Shown here piece by piece: positions 1 through 50,089 of a stretch of 64,000 nt of DNA. Below the pieces are notes generated by a model. That model ran no database searches. It saw nothing but the letters and a program-made list of their open reading frames with translations, and had not been told where the DNA came from. The translations under genes were made by a program, and so were the position numbers. This stretch comes from Linyphia triangularis (taxonomy: Eukaryota; Arthropoda; Arachnida; Araneae; Linyphiidae), in contig OZ021722.1 of the NCBI GenBank assembly GCA_963978545.1, forward strand, positions 13,644,301-13,708,300, in the 5' to 3' direction. Position 1 is the stretch's first letter; each line of letters begins with the position of its first letter.

Positions 1-37652
<37,652 letters not shown>

Positions 37653-37671
37653 TGGTAACATCCACACCACC

Positions 37672-38015
37672 ACTTAAACAACGACCACTTATAGAAAAAG
37701 ATGCAATTTCCTTTGTTGTTCCGTAAAGGTTCTGGTTCAAGCTCTTTGATTGGACACTGAAACGACAACGGCCCATATGGAAGATAAGGATTCATTTGTT
37801 GTTCCTTGCGGATTCATGTTCGAGCGCTAGAATGGTGGCGAATTTCGACACCGAAACGACAACGACCCATATGGAAGATGCATAGTCATTTGTTGTTACG
37901 TGAAAGTTCATGTTCAAGCTCTTTGATTGGTGGATTTCAGCATCGAAACGACAATGACCCAAATGGAAGATAGGGATTCATTTGTTGTTCCGTGAGGGTT
38001 CGTATTAAGGAACAG
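37672..38015 (+). repeat. About 93-bp minisatellite in the BRSK 3' UTR region
   Basis: GAAACGACAACG(A)CCCATATGGAAGAT and ATTTGTTGTTCCGTG recur at 37,760, 37,853 and 37,945, with a partial unit before. Starts 20 bases after the stop codon, so it is probably transcribed. Confidence 0.85.
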
Positions 38016-41015
38016 GCGTTGGGGCATCGCTTTCGTCAATGGTGGCATTGTGTTATTGATGGACGGTGTGGATGTCTAACTCAGCAGCTCGTGGTTCTTG
38101 ATGAATGGCAGAAATGTGTTATTTTTTGTTCCATGGTTTTGGTTATCAATTAGTCTGATTACATATAGGCTGGTTTTGAACGTGCTAGAAACAGTTCTTC
38201 AGGTACACGCATTCTAAAAGAATTTCGACCGTTAGCTCTCCCAACTGAAATTTTCCCCGTGAGTATTCCTCAAACTTAAAAGGTGGTTCCTTAAAAAATC
38301 TGCATCTTGGGAAAAGATTTACGTTAAGAATGTACTCAAAATTTACCTCATTCACTATGCTAGGAGGATAAAACATAAAGCATTTTTCTTGTCGTTACAA
38401 ATTTAATTCATGGAACAACCTCAAAAACATTTATACGAATTGAAACAGTAATTCTTTCCTATAACGCATTCCTATCATGCAATTATGATCGCAGAGGATC
38501 CGGTATGTTCTTCAGGCTCAAAAACTACCAATAAACGACTGGATGATATTCCAAGCAAAATCTTTATTCTTAAGCCATTCCATCTAATTCGCAACAAAAT
38601 ATATATTTTCTACGAATGTCCAAACATGCGTGTTCAACGACAAAGGTTTATTTCCTTGGGACAAGTTTCAATAATCAACTTTCAAATAGTTGTGATGAAA
38701 AAAAAAAGTCCCTGTCTCAAGTCGTGTTCTGTCATTACGAATGCCCTTCCAAAAAGCCTTAGTAATCATGAAGGCAAACAAAAATATAGGGCAAATACTT
38801 GGCTTCATGATATATTTTCAACTATTAAAGACAACTGGTTTATACGCAAGAAAAAAGTCTCGCTTGTACATTGTACATTTCCAGTTATTGTTCGCTGTTT
38901 CCAAATTGTTTTCTAAAACCTTGACCGCAGTTCTTTGTTACCAAAAAGTGTTCGTTGCGTTCCAACCATGTGATAATTCATTAGTATTGCTAGTATAGAT
39001 GATTACGTGTCGTTGAGTTATTCCCAAAGTTTTTTAAAGTCTTTAGCTATTAGATTATAGAATGTTGCTTGGCTTCAAACCTGTTGTGCTTTGTCAACCT
39101 CGAAGCCCATTTACCTACGTGTAAAATCATATTGCTTTGTCACCCGAACACTATAATGTACTGCGGGACATGACTATATTTTTCCTGTAATTGTAGACTA
39201 TTGTGAACGGATAAGTTTAAATCAAAATTTGAACTGATGTTTGATTAAATTACCTCATATAGTTATCATTATCGCAAATATATAGAGTAAAGATATACTT
39301 TTTACCACACAAATACAAACCAAATAAATTCCTGAAATAAAATTAGATAACATGTCGGTACGTAGTAAGGTTACAGCCATTGTCGCGCTATGAAATTTCG
39401 TCTACTAATTCCCATCATTAATAAGCATATGGTGAATTACTACTAAAAGGACAACCAAATGCTTTCTTGTAGCTCTTATTAACCCACAATGCAATAATAT
39501 GACAAAATGATTTGTCTTTATACTTCATTTAAAAAAAACTACTGAAAACTACTAAGAATTAATAATTTATTTAAATCATTAATGCACACATTTAAACAAA
39601 TATACATTTTTATTGAATTTTTCATGGGTAAAATTTTTTATACTAATTTGTTCATAAAGAGAAATCCCTTTAAAATCTTATTCTTACACTTGATTGAATT
39701 AACTATTTATAGTTTTGCTAATCTAAGTACAAATTACAATACAAAGCATATGTGAAATGCATTATGTGAGGTTATTTTCAGAAAAAAGAGCACTGGGAAT
39801 CTAAAATAGACTTTTCAAAACATGGCAATAACATTTTAGTAAAAGTAATATAGAATTATAAATATTTTGTTAACTGTCAAGTATGTGTAAATTGTGTTTA
39901 TATCTTTGTTTATATGTGATGTAACACAAATGTATTTTAATAACATTCTTGGAACATTATGAGTGTATATGAACACGAAATATAAACATATAAAAGGCTC
40001 AATTATCTGGCATATAAATAACAACCCAGGAATCTCAATTTCGCGGAAGTCGGGAAACAAAGTCGCGCAAGTACAATTTTAATCCAAGCCTTAAACTCCC
40101 AAGAAATTGCAGTACCATGAATAATGGTTTGTTTCTTGAAATTAGTAACAATGAAATATCGGCTATTTTTTTTTCGTACCAAAAGAGAAGGAATTTGGTA
40201 AGAAATTCAACGTAGAGATTTATTTGTTTGTTTGTTTTTTTGTTTTCTTCGGAATGACAAACTTATCCAGAAAAATCATTTAACCATAAATTTGATAAAT
40301 AATAAAACTCCCTAATTTAGATAGTTTAATTAGTAAGAAATTAAATTTTCCGGTTGAACAACCTGAATTTCTTGTCAGTCCAGATAATTTAGCCTTTTTA
40401 TTAAACCCATTACAATACCTTACCAATCCTACCAAAAGAGGTATTTGTAGAAGTCGCTTTGCCCTCAAAGATGCACTGTTTAAAATTTAAAAATCTAAAA
40501 GATAATATATTTATTATTATTCATAAATAGACTTAGCATTTCACATAAAAGCCTTTGACTAACTCTGTAATGTGTGACTGACCCGGGCATTTTCAAGAAA
40601 CGCCCGGAAACACTGTAATAAATTCATTTGTAAATATTCTCATAAGGATGAGGCATCGCATGTGATGTACTTACTGGATCAATACTAGTTGATACTAACT
40701 CCATCGAAACTTGTAATGCTAACCTTACAATGTATGAAATGTTAACTATTATTGTTAACTAGAGCAGACAGGCCGATAGGGAAAAATGATTTTTTTTTTC
40801 ATGAAAAGGGAAAAATACTATAATCCATAGAATAATCGTGTGTAAAATAATAGTTTCGATTGTTGTGTAGAAACTTCTGGATAGAAAAATACGACATTTT
40901 GAATTTTTATGATATTCTATAAGAAAAAGGAAGGAAATCGCACATTTTATCGTGGGGATAATTTAGATATAGAAGCGGCAAACAGACGAGAAACAATTAG
41001 CAGAGATAAGCAGAG
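38016..41015. other. Downstream flank of BRSK, no supported gene
   Basis: Probably 3' UTR at first. Several AATAAA hexamers occur (for example near 39,322 and 40,616) but none can be assigned. The 143-codon frame at 38,485 has no recognisable similarity and AT-driven composition. Confidence 0.5.
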
Positions 41016-41268
41016 ACTACTGTCTGTTTATCACAGGTATAGCTCCCGTCACAAAGTCTAGCTCTGTCTGTTGCTATAGAAACAAAACTGGCCCCATTTT
41101 CCACGGAGATTCCTGGGAAGATACAGCTAAATTTGCCCTATTGTAACATTTTTGGAAGCCGATATCATGCATGCACACCCCTATTCTAAATCGACGAGTC
41201 TTGTTTCTATAACAACTGCCAACAACTAGACTAGCTACCGGGAGCCATTTTCCTGATAGACAGACTAT
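41016..41268. mobile_element. Possible foldback MITE
   Basis: GTCTAGCTCTGTCTGTTGCT and GCTATAGAAACAAAACT at the left are matched in reverse by AGTCTTGTTTCTATAACAAC and CAACAACTAGAC at the right. Ends not precise. Confidence 0.45.
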
Positions 41269-41671
41269 GCCTACTTTTTTTTGTGTAGTTTCGATTCAAT
41301 GCTTAAATTTTATATCTTACGATTTCACGGGTTTTTATTAGTGAGGTCTTTTTTTTTAAATAATTTAACTAATCATAACTGCCAAAATGAATTCACTATT
41401 AACTTAACAAGATACTAATAAGAAAATAAACTTTTCTGCGAATATTTACTAAACGTCCAAATTAATGTTCCATAGAAATTAGGAGAATGAATGCAACGAT
41501 ATTGAAATTAAACGCATTTCAATCCATTTAAATTACAATTGTAGAGAATTTAAGAATAATAGGAATTATTAATTAAAGGATGAGGATAATTTCTAAAATT
41601 AATTTTCGAAAATAGGTTTTAAATAAATTTAGGGAATAAAAATAAACATTAGTAGGTATTCTAAATGTATG

Positions 41672-41712
<41 letters not shown>

Positions 41713-42504
41713 ATACCAACATATCTTTTGGCTGAAGTTTTAAAGTAAAACGCGTTTCAGTTTCTTTTTTCGATATTTATTTAATTACTATATTAAAACT
41801 ATTTTTAAAGAACAATTAAACAAGAGAATGTGTGTCTGATAACATGTGGAATAAAAATAATTTGCCAAGTAATCTTGCCCATTGAACTGTTCTAAATTGT
41901 AAATGAGAGAATCTAAAATTAAATTTCGTTGCAGAAAATCATGTAAATCGAAAGGCTTTTTACTAAGTATATAAAAAAAATTGAAGCATTTATTTGAACA
42001 CTCTTTTGTCGTCATATTTAAATTCCCATAAGCATTAACATTTTATTATTATATTTAAATCAATTTAATAAAAAATATTAGTTGAGAGGGCATCATCGTT
42101 ACATAACGTATTACGCAAATTATACTTAAAATCAGATTTTAAAAAAAAAGTTAGACTTAATGAGTGTGTGAATTCTATAAAAGTCCAATTATCTTTACTA
42201 GTGTGAGTACTGGATCCTTACATGATCTTGCATAAAATTTGACCATTAAAATTGTCATTTTCTAAATAAGTCATCAGGATGACATGCATTTAAAATGTGT
42301 ATAATCCAAAATTAAATGTCTAGTATCATACTGATACTGGTTGTGAATGAAATGCAAGATAAATTATAATGTGTGGAGTGAATGATGTTATTAAATAAAA
42401 TACAACAATGTTAACGAATATGGTTCTTGTGTTTATTTGTACGGTCAGGAACGTCTTACATTTTTCACTATAGTTCTTCTGTGTGACACAGTGGTGTGGA
42501 TATT

Positions 42505-42908
42505 TTAAGGGAGTCGGAGTTTAAGAAGGTCAAAAAATCAATTGTACGATTAATATTGTAAAAAAAACTACCAACAATTTTAAATCCGACGGTGTTAACA
42601 GTTTTAATATCGCTAAATTGGAAGTATTTTTTTTTATACATATATATATTAAAAAAAAAAATTGTATTATCATTTTTAACTCTAACGATCCATATCTCCA
42701 AAAGCAATTTTGGGGAAGTAAGGAACATTTACTCAAAAACTACTGAAGATAAATGCTCAAACTTTTAACACATTTATTACCAATATATTACACAATTTGA
42801 GTATAGCATTTTTTTATATTTTCGAAAATAGAGGTTTTATTAGTTTTATTTTATTGCCACCAAAAATGAAATTTTTTAAAAATTCTATAGAATGTCAGAT
42901 ATATATAA

Positions 42909-43002
<94 letters not shown>

Positions 43003-43292
43003 AAAAACAAAGCAAAATATTTCAAAAATAAATGATAAAAATTTAAAGCATTTATCTTTAATAGTTTTTGAGTGAATGTTCCATACGTCAACGAAATTGA
43101 GTTTGGAGATATGGGAAGTTGAAAACGATAATACAAATTGATGCACATCACTTTATTTAAAAAAAAATCTTCCTAATTTAGCGAGATTAAAAAAACTTGC
43201 ACAGTATGATTGAAAAAATTTGTAGATTTTTGTTTACAATTTTAGTCTCAAAAATGATTTTTTGGGGGTTCTTGAATTCCGACTCCCCTTTT
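42505..43292. mobile_element. Large foldback element, about 780 bp, with long arms and (TA)n core
   Basis: GGGAGTCGGAGTTTAAGAA at the left mirrors TTCTTGAATTCCGACTCCCC at the right. Inner blocks (CTAAATTGGAAG, CCATATCTCCAAAAGCAATT, ACTCAAAAACTACTGAAGAT) are mirrored too, giving arms near 320 bases around a TA/poly-T core at 42,900-43,000. TTAA precedes the left end but the right flank reads TTTT. Confidence 0.7.
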
Positions 43293-44254
43293 CTGGTCCG
43301 GGCGTATAAATACGATTTTCCTTAGTACGATCCTTTACATTGCAATTTTTAAAATTTCGAAAAAATAAAAATTACAAAGATTGTTCTAAACTAAACAGTC
43401 AATAAGATTATTTTGGCTATCATCGGATGTTGAAAATAAAATTTTATTACTTAAATTTGCATGATTATAAAAAAAAAAAATTAAATTTTTAAATTGTCCA
43501 CTTACGCGCAGCTTAATGAAAAACGATGGTACTGGGGATCGAATCTCGAAGTTTTCCTCTACAGGTAAGGGCTTTTAAGGATGGATTTTTTTTTAAACGG
43601 ACCAAAATGAATTATAATTTCAAATATACGAGGGGTGTGGAACTTCGTACAACTTACACTATATAACATTGGGCATTGCAGTAAAATTTAATATGGTGTT
43701 ACTTCCCATTTATTTACGCTCATTTAAATAAATGCCAGTTTGGCGATTTTATTGCCTTTTGCGCATGCGCAATTTTGACGAAAACCTTAATGGTAGGTCC
43801 CATGGCCGCCACTAACCCTCATACCAAATTTGAACATCGTAGTTCGATTTGTTCGGGAGTTGACGCTGACCACAGACACAGACATACATTTTATCTAGGC
43901 CACTTTTTGGAAATCAGGATGTACCAAAACGTGGGGAAATACTTTTTTTTTTTTTTTTTTTTTTTTTTAATACCGAATGCTATACTTTCATTACCCTATG
44001 AAACATATGAGTAATTGAAAGTAACTTAACCCCCCCCCCCCCGTCCCTACTTGAATATGATAATTATTAAAAATAATTATTTCAATCTAAATTACTCAAC
44101 AGGTCATGCATTTAAACACATTTAAGTGATACGCTATAATGCGAATCATGCAATTACGTGTCCTAGCTAAGCTTCCTTGATAATGATGAAAATTATACTA
44201 TAAATAGAAATATTCATAGAAATGAAAACATGAAATATATTTCTACGTTTTTCA

Positions 44255-46290
44255 GTTATTGCGCTCTATCATTAACTTCAATTTACCATCCCTGTGCAAC
44301 TACTGCTTGCTGACTAGATTGCAGACCCCCTTCCTAATTTGCGCATCCACGGGCGAGAAAACGCGCGCGAGTTCGATGCAAAACGGCTTCTCGCTCATCA
44401 TGTACACACCCTTGCGAGTCCACTATCGGGAACTCGGGAAGTTTCAGTTAGTTGCAGCAAGACTTGCGCCGACCAAAAATCCTCTCGTGGACACTAGTTC
44501 TGCAAGTTTTCTTCCTTGATTCCAGCCGTTTGGAAAATATCGCAGCTTCTCGCCGCAAGTTGACAGTTGAATCCTCAATCGTGAAGCTGATTTTATTTTG
44601 ATGCTGCTGATTTATTAAATAATTCTTTTTAATTATTCGCACTGTAAAGGACTTGTCATTATTGTATATGATAAAAGACGAGCATTTAAAAAAATTACAA
44701 GATTGAAATGCAAACACATGTCGATTTTCTACCTTTGAAGATCCGAATGACACATTCATTTGGAAGTTTCAGAGTTTGGAAGAAATTGATAAAAAAAAAA
44801 ACTATTTTGGATTAAGTAAAAATAGCATGGATTTGATTAATTAAAAATACTAAAATACTTTCGTATCAAATATAAGGTTAAATATGGTTTGAAAAGGCAC
44901 AGTATGATTCATTCTCATGTAGCGAAACTATTTCCTTCATGCGTTATCGTGTATAATTTTCTTTTTTCAGTATTAGAAAATATACCATGAAGATCTTTTG
45001 ACTAGATGTAATGAAAATTAGTGTTTATTGCCTGTGCAAAACTCCATTTTATTTTAATTAAATAAACTTAAAAAAGAATTTGTACAAGATTTATACTTCA
45101 CGCACATTTGTGTTGGGCCCGATGGCGTGATGCGTAGAGTTTTCTTTTGCACTCGAAAGATTCCTGGTTCGATCCCCGTTAACTTTTTTTTTTTTAGTTT
45201 TCAATTTGGAATTTTTTATTATTATGCGGATTAAATTAATTTTATTTTTATAGTAATGCGATGTATCGTATTATTCAGATTAACTATAAAATGCAAAATA
45301 ACTATTGATTCTTATTTTGATTTTTTTTTAACGTTCTCAAATGCATATTCGTTATTTAATCAGATAATTACTTCTTCATTAGAGTTTTCATACTGTTATG
45401 AAAAACAGATATTAAAATATTTTACAAAATATCTGTTTAAAACATGCATTTGTTTCATAAAAGTGATATTTCTTATAGCAAAAATGTAAAAAAAAAAACT
45501 TTACCCCATAAAACTGTACTTAAAATCAGTATAATGTATATTCAAAAATAATTTGCGTAATAATTGTTATATATAAAATAGATAATAATACAATACCATT
45601 AAATTTATAAATAATGATTCTTTTCTTTTCCTAAAATTCTTTTTTTTAGATAAAAATTCATAGAAAAAACTATAATTGTCTTTAAAATTTGCCTGTTGTT
45701 CACAATTATTATTCCTCAAAGAAATAATTTTATTTCTTGTAATATGTTAACAATTATTTATTATACATGGTTAATAATTTAAATGATATAAATATTTGTA
45801 TAGTTGAGCTGCCAATTAATTTTATACGGTGTATTATTTTACCTAAAATCTTGTCTCCTAAACAAATTATTTTCATCTAACATAATCATCTAAAAATCCT
45901 GAATAAATGAAAAACAAATATTGCCGTTATTATGCAAAAGCAAAATTACAGCCGATTTTCCCCCGAGAATCCATTTCCTTCTCGCAGAATTTTCCGCCGT
46001 CGTGGACACACCTATGCAAGATTTCTACTGGGAGAAAATTGCAACCACCCCTTCGCGAGTAAACTTGCATATGCAGTGGAAACAGTGCAGCAAGTTCCTC
46101 GCATTGAACTTGCGCGAGTTTTCTCCCTCGTGGACACTTACCTTAAGGTTGCTAAAGTCGCATTTACACGCACGCTATCAGTCGTGGTTCCAGTTTAGGC
46201 CTCTTTCACACGGTGCGGATGCGAGTGCGGACGCGGGCCCGCAAACGCATACTTTTTCACACTCGCCCATATCTGCGGACGTTTTGCTCG
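44255..46290. repeat. Repeat block with inverted GC-rich ends
   Basis: ATCCACGGGCGAGAAAACGC near 44,344 resembles the reverse complement of 46,095-46,132 (GTCCACGAGGGAGAAAACTC). TATTGCGCTCTATCATTAAC at 44,259 recurs at 48,368. At 46,202 CCTCTTTCACACGGTGCGGA looks like another transposon end. No transposase seen between. Confidence 0.45.
45117..45186 (+). repeat. tRNA-like fragment
   Basis: GGCCCGATGGCGTGATGCGTAG, then CTGGTTCGATCCCCGTT as a B box. The arms do not fold into a full cloverleaf, so it is more likely a SINE head than a tRNA gene. Confidence 0.45.
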
Positions 46291-46694
46291 AATCTTTGAA
46301 GAGTTTGATTATTATTTTCACTCCAGTGAATACAGTATTTAGATGAGCATTGACTAAAAGTATTTAGTTATTTTTTAAGTTTTATTTTATAATATAAGTG
46401 TAAAATTTAAGTGTGGATAAAAGAAGGTTACGGTTATTATATCTCCTTTATTTTAGAGGGAAACGGATGGGCGTTTGTTGGATCATCCATTGAATCAAGG
46501 CCCGCCTAAGGCGTGTGCGATCGCACACATGTGTTCTCTTGAGAGGGGAGCCGAAATAAGAAAAATATTTAAACAAAAAAATATGATAAGGTAAAAATGT
46601 AAACTAATTATAAAAAAATTCCCCTACTAAAGCTAGGAAGGTCCACTGATAAGTAATGTAATACAGGTTATTTTAATCAATTTTGTGTTATATA

Positions 46695-48110
46695 TATATA
46701 TACTAGCTAAATACCCGTGCTTCGCTACAAAATTTTAACATGTGCAATATTTTAGCTAACTGTGAGACCTCGCGTTGCGGAAATCTGTCATTCGTGTCTA
46801 AGACCCAGTTTTTGGCGCTTCGCTCGCAGGAAGGTTCATCGCTACGCAAAATCGAGCTCGCTTCGTTCGCTGAAAAGTTCATGGACACGTAAACACAGTC
46901 TTATTTCACTCGTTAAAAGGTTCATTGCTGCGTAAGCATAAGCTCGATTCGCTCTCTGAAAGGTTCATTGCTGAGTAAGCATTAAGCTCGCTTCGCTCAC
47001 TAAAATCTAATACTTACGTAATTAATATTGGAATCCTCTTCCTTGTCAAGAAAAACAAATTCCCCGTTAATACAATAATACAACACCCCTTTAAGATTAT
47101 TTTAACACATGTTTGTGGAAAGCAAAATTAGAGGCTAAAACTACTTATGTTGAAACTTTCAGAGATCTAGGCCTATTTGAAGTCGCTTTTTGTAAAAAAA
47201 TTAATTGAAAAACAAATTAAAATTTTAACATTCTTTTTATCAGTCCAATTAGAAAGCCAAAACTACTTGTGTTGAATATTTCAGAAATGTAGCCCAATCA
47301 CAAATCGCTTTGTAAAATATTAGTTAATTAATTAAAAAAATTAATTAATAACAAACTAAACAAAAGTTAAAAATTCTGTTTTTCTAAAGTCCAATTAGAA
47401 GGACAAAACTACTTATGTTGAAAATTTTAGAGCAGTAGCCCTATTAGAAATCGTTTTGTAAAATATTAATTAATTAATTTAAAAAATTAATTAAAAAAGA
47501 ACTAATTAAAATTTTAACATTCTGTTTGTGATGTATACAATTAGAAAGCCAAAACTACTTATGTTGAAAATTTCAGAGTTTTGTAGCTCTATTAGTAGTC
47601 GTTTTGTAAAATGTTTATTAATTAAATAAAAAAATTAATTAAAAAAGAACAAAATAAAAATTTAAAATTCTGTTTTTTAAAAGTCCGATTAAAACGCCAA
47701 AACTACTTATGTTGAAAATTTCAGAGCTGTAGCTCTATTAGTAATCGTTTTATAAAATGTTTATTAATTAATTAAAAAATTAATTAAAAAGGAACAAAAT
47801 AAAATTTTTAAATTCTGTTTTTTAAAAGTCCGATTAAAAGGCCAAAACTACTTATGTTGAAAATTTCAGAGCTGTAGCCCTATTAGATATCGTTTTGTAA
47901 CATATTTATTAACTAAAAAAATTAATTAAAAAAGAACTAATTAAAGTTTTAAAATTCTGTTTGTGATGCATAAAATTACAAGGTCAAAACTACGTATGCT
48001 GAAAATTTCAGAGCTCTACTCTAATTTTTAGTAGGTTTCTATAGATCCACAGGATACACAGACAAACAGACACACAGCTTGTTTTATTATATATATATAT
48101 ATATTTTGTC
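46695..48110 (+). repeat. Dispersed repeat (ACCCGTGCTTCGCTAC head) with two internal tandem arrays
   Basis: Begins after a TA run with TACTAGCTAAATACCCGTGC. Positions 46,797-46,990 hold about four units near 58 bases (GAAAGGTTCATTGCTGCGTA, CTCGCTTCGCTCAC). Positions 47,141-48,040 hold seven units near 146 bases, each with ACTACTTATGTTGAAAATTT; unit starts are 47,141, 47,263, 47,409, 47,555, 47,703, 47,848 and 47,990. Ends ACAGACAAACAGACACACAG and a TA run. Confidence 0.8.
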
Positions 48111-48522
48111 ATGATTATTAAAACAAAACTTTTGTTGTAATTAAAAAAAAAATGTCTTATTTTCAGACAAAATTATAAACAGAATGAAAGAATTTAGGAG
48201 CTTGCTCTTTACAGAAGTACACCTAGTCTATTGAAGTTTGTAAAAGTTCATTAAAAGAATTAGTAATAGAAGAAATCATTTAAAAAAATAAAAATAATGA
48301 AAAGATACTAAATACTTGCCATAATGAGGATCCCATTGGATATGCTTTTATAATCGTTTTCCAACTATTGCGCTCTATCATTAACATCTACCATCCCTGT
48401 GCAACTGCTGCTTACTGACCACTCTTCTCACAACCTCGGCGCGGGATTTCCGCCCGCTTGCCCATAAGGGTAGGCGCGTAGCTAAATGTTATAAAGGGGA
48501 TTTATCCCTTTTTAAAATTATA

Positions 48523-49831
48523 TTGGGTTATTCGGAAAGTAATTTCGTTTTTTCCCGTCAGAGGACTTAATTACATTTTTTCGAAACCAACTTCACACTT
48601 AAGCCGCATAACTATTATATATATGTCTTGAGAGCTGATATTGCAAGGCTTGTATGTGAAAAAGTTCTATTAATTCTACGCAGTAGTTTTTGGTTGGTGC
48701 CCTTTTAAATATGGAGAGCAATAAGCAGCATTTTCGTCATATTTTACTTTTTTACTATAGAAAAGGTAAAAATGCTGTCCAAGCGAGAAAAAAATTGACG
48801 GATGTGTATGGAGAAGGCGTGTTAACAGTACGCCAGTGCCAGAACTGGTTTGCAAAGTTTCGATCCGGCAATTTTGATGTCGAAGATGCACCACGTTCGG
48901 GAAGGCCAGTTGAAGCTGATAAAGATTAGATAAAGGCATTAGTTGATGCAAATCGGCGAATAACCACACGAGAGATCGGTGAGAGGTTAAATTTGTCGAA
49001 TTCGACTGTTTATGGCCACTTGAAAGGCCGGGGCTTAACCTCGAAGCTCGATGTGTGGGTGCCCCATGTTCTTACGGAGCGAAATTTGCATCGTAGCGTT
49101 GACGTGTGTGATTCGCTCCTCAAACGTCAGGAAAATGATCCATTTTTGAAGCGGATTATTACTGGGGACAAAAAATGGGTCGTATACAACAATGTGAAAC
49201 GCAAGAGGTCATGGAGCAGAAAAGATGAACCGGCTCAAAGCGTTTCAAAAGCCAACATTCACCAAAAAAAGGTGATGCTGTCCGTTTGGTGGGATTTCAA
49301 AGGAATCGTTTTTTGTTTTTTTTTTTAGCTTTTACCGGACAATACAACTATTAATTCGGAAGTCTATTGTCATCAGCTGGACAAATTGAATGATGAGCTT
49401 AAACAGAAGAGGCCAGAATTAACCAACAGGAAGGGTGTAGTGTTCCACCAAGACAACGCGAGGCCTCATACAAGTTTGGTCACTCGCCAAAAGCTTTTAC
49501 AGCTTGGATGGGACATACTGCAACACCCACCATATTCTCCAGATCTGACGCCTTCCGATTATTATTTGTTCCGGTCCTTGCAAAAAATTTTGGATGGTAA
49601 AACCTTTACCTTAAATGAAGATGTCAAAAACCACTTGAATCAGTTTTTTGCCAGCAAGGACCAAAACTTTTATGAGCGGGGGGGGGGGGGAATCATGTTA
49701 CTGCCAGAAAGATGGCAAAAGGTGTTGGACCAGAATGGTCAATATATAATTTAATAAAATATTTATTCATTATACGAAAATTGTCTTTCATGTTCCCCAA
49801 AAAAAACGAAATTACTTTCCAAACAACCCAA
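48523..49831 (+). mobile_element. mariner element, nearly full length (1,309 bp)
   Basis: TA at 48521-48522 and 49832-49833. Inverted ends TTGGGTTATTCGGAAAGTAA and (reversed) TTGGGTTGTTTGGAAAGTAA, continuing TTTCGTTTTTT. The inside is one transposase reading frame with two stops. Relatively young by end similarity. Confidence 0.95.
48711..49754 (+). pseudogene. mariner transposase with two in-frame stops
   Basis: DD34D cut-and-paste transposase, about 347 codons, all in one frame. N-terminal helix-turn-helix region (RHILLFYYRKGKNAVQARKK) and the WVPHVLTE linker are present. The three catalytic Asp sit in ITGDKKW, HQDNARPH and PPYSPDLTPSD. TAG codons at 48,927-48,929 and 49,326-49,328 break it; the second follows a T-run expansion in the segment normally reading VFFELLP. 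A G13 run near 49,678 adds Gly residues without shifting frame. Resembles the cecropia/Hsmar1-type group, from memory of those proteins. Confidence 0.92.
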
Positions 49832-50089
49832 TAAATTGTTCTCTATAGACCATAGATGCAGATGTTTTTTATTCTAGCATTACTAAAACCATCAGAAAAA
49901 TTTTAAAAAAATTGGTCCGTTGCAAAAATATTTCATCTGCCTTGAAAATTAAAATTTAAAAAAAGTCTATAAATATATATCTAGCAAAGAAGGGCGTTTT
50001 TAGAGGTATGGGGAGTAGAGAGTCTTATAACTGAAAAATTAATTTTGGAAAAATCTAGGCATGTAACTATAAGCACCAAGTGCTCTCGC

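Noticed and set aside
38485..38916. 143-codon frame downstream of the kinase
   Set aside because: No recognisable similarity, AT-driven residues, no splice or promoter context.
47141..48040. CRISPR-like regular repeats
   Set aside because: 146-bp contiguous units without short unique spacers in a eukaryotic genome: an ordinary tandem repeat.
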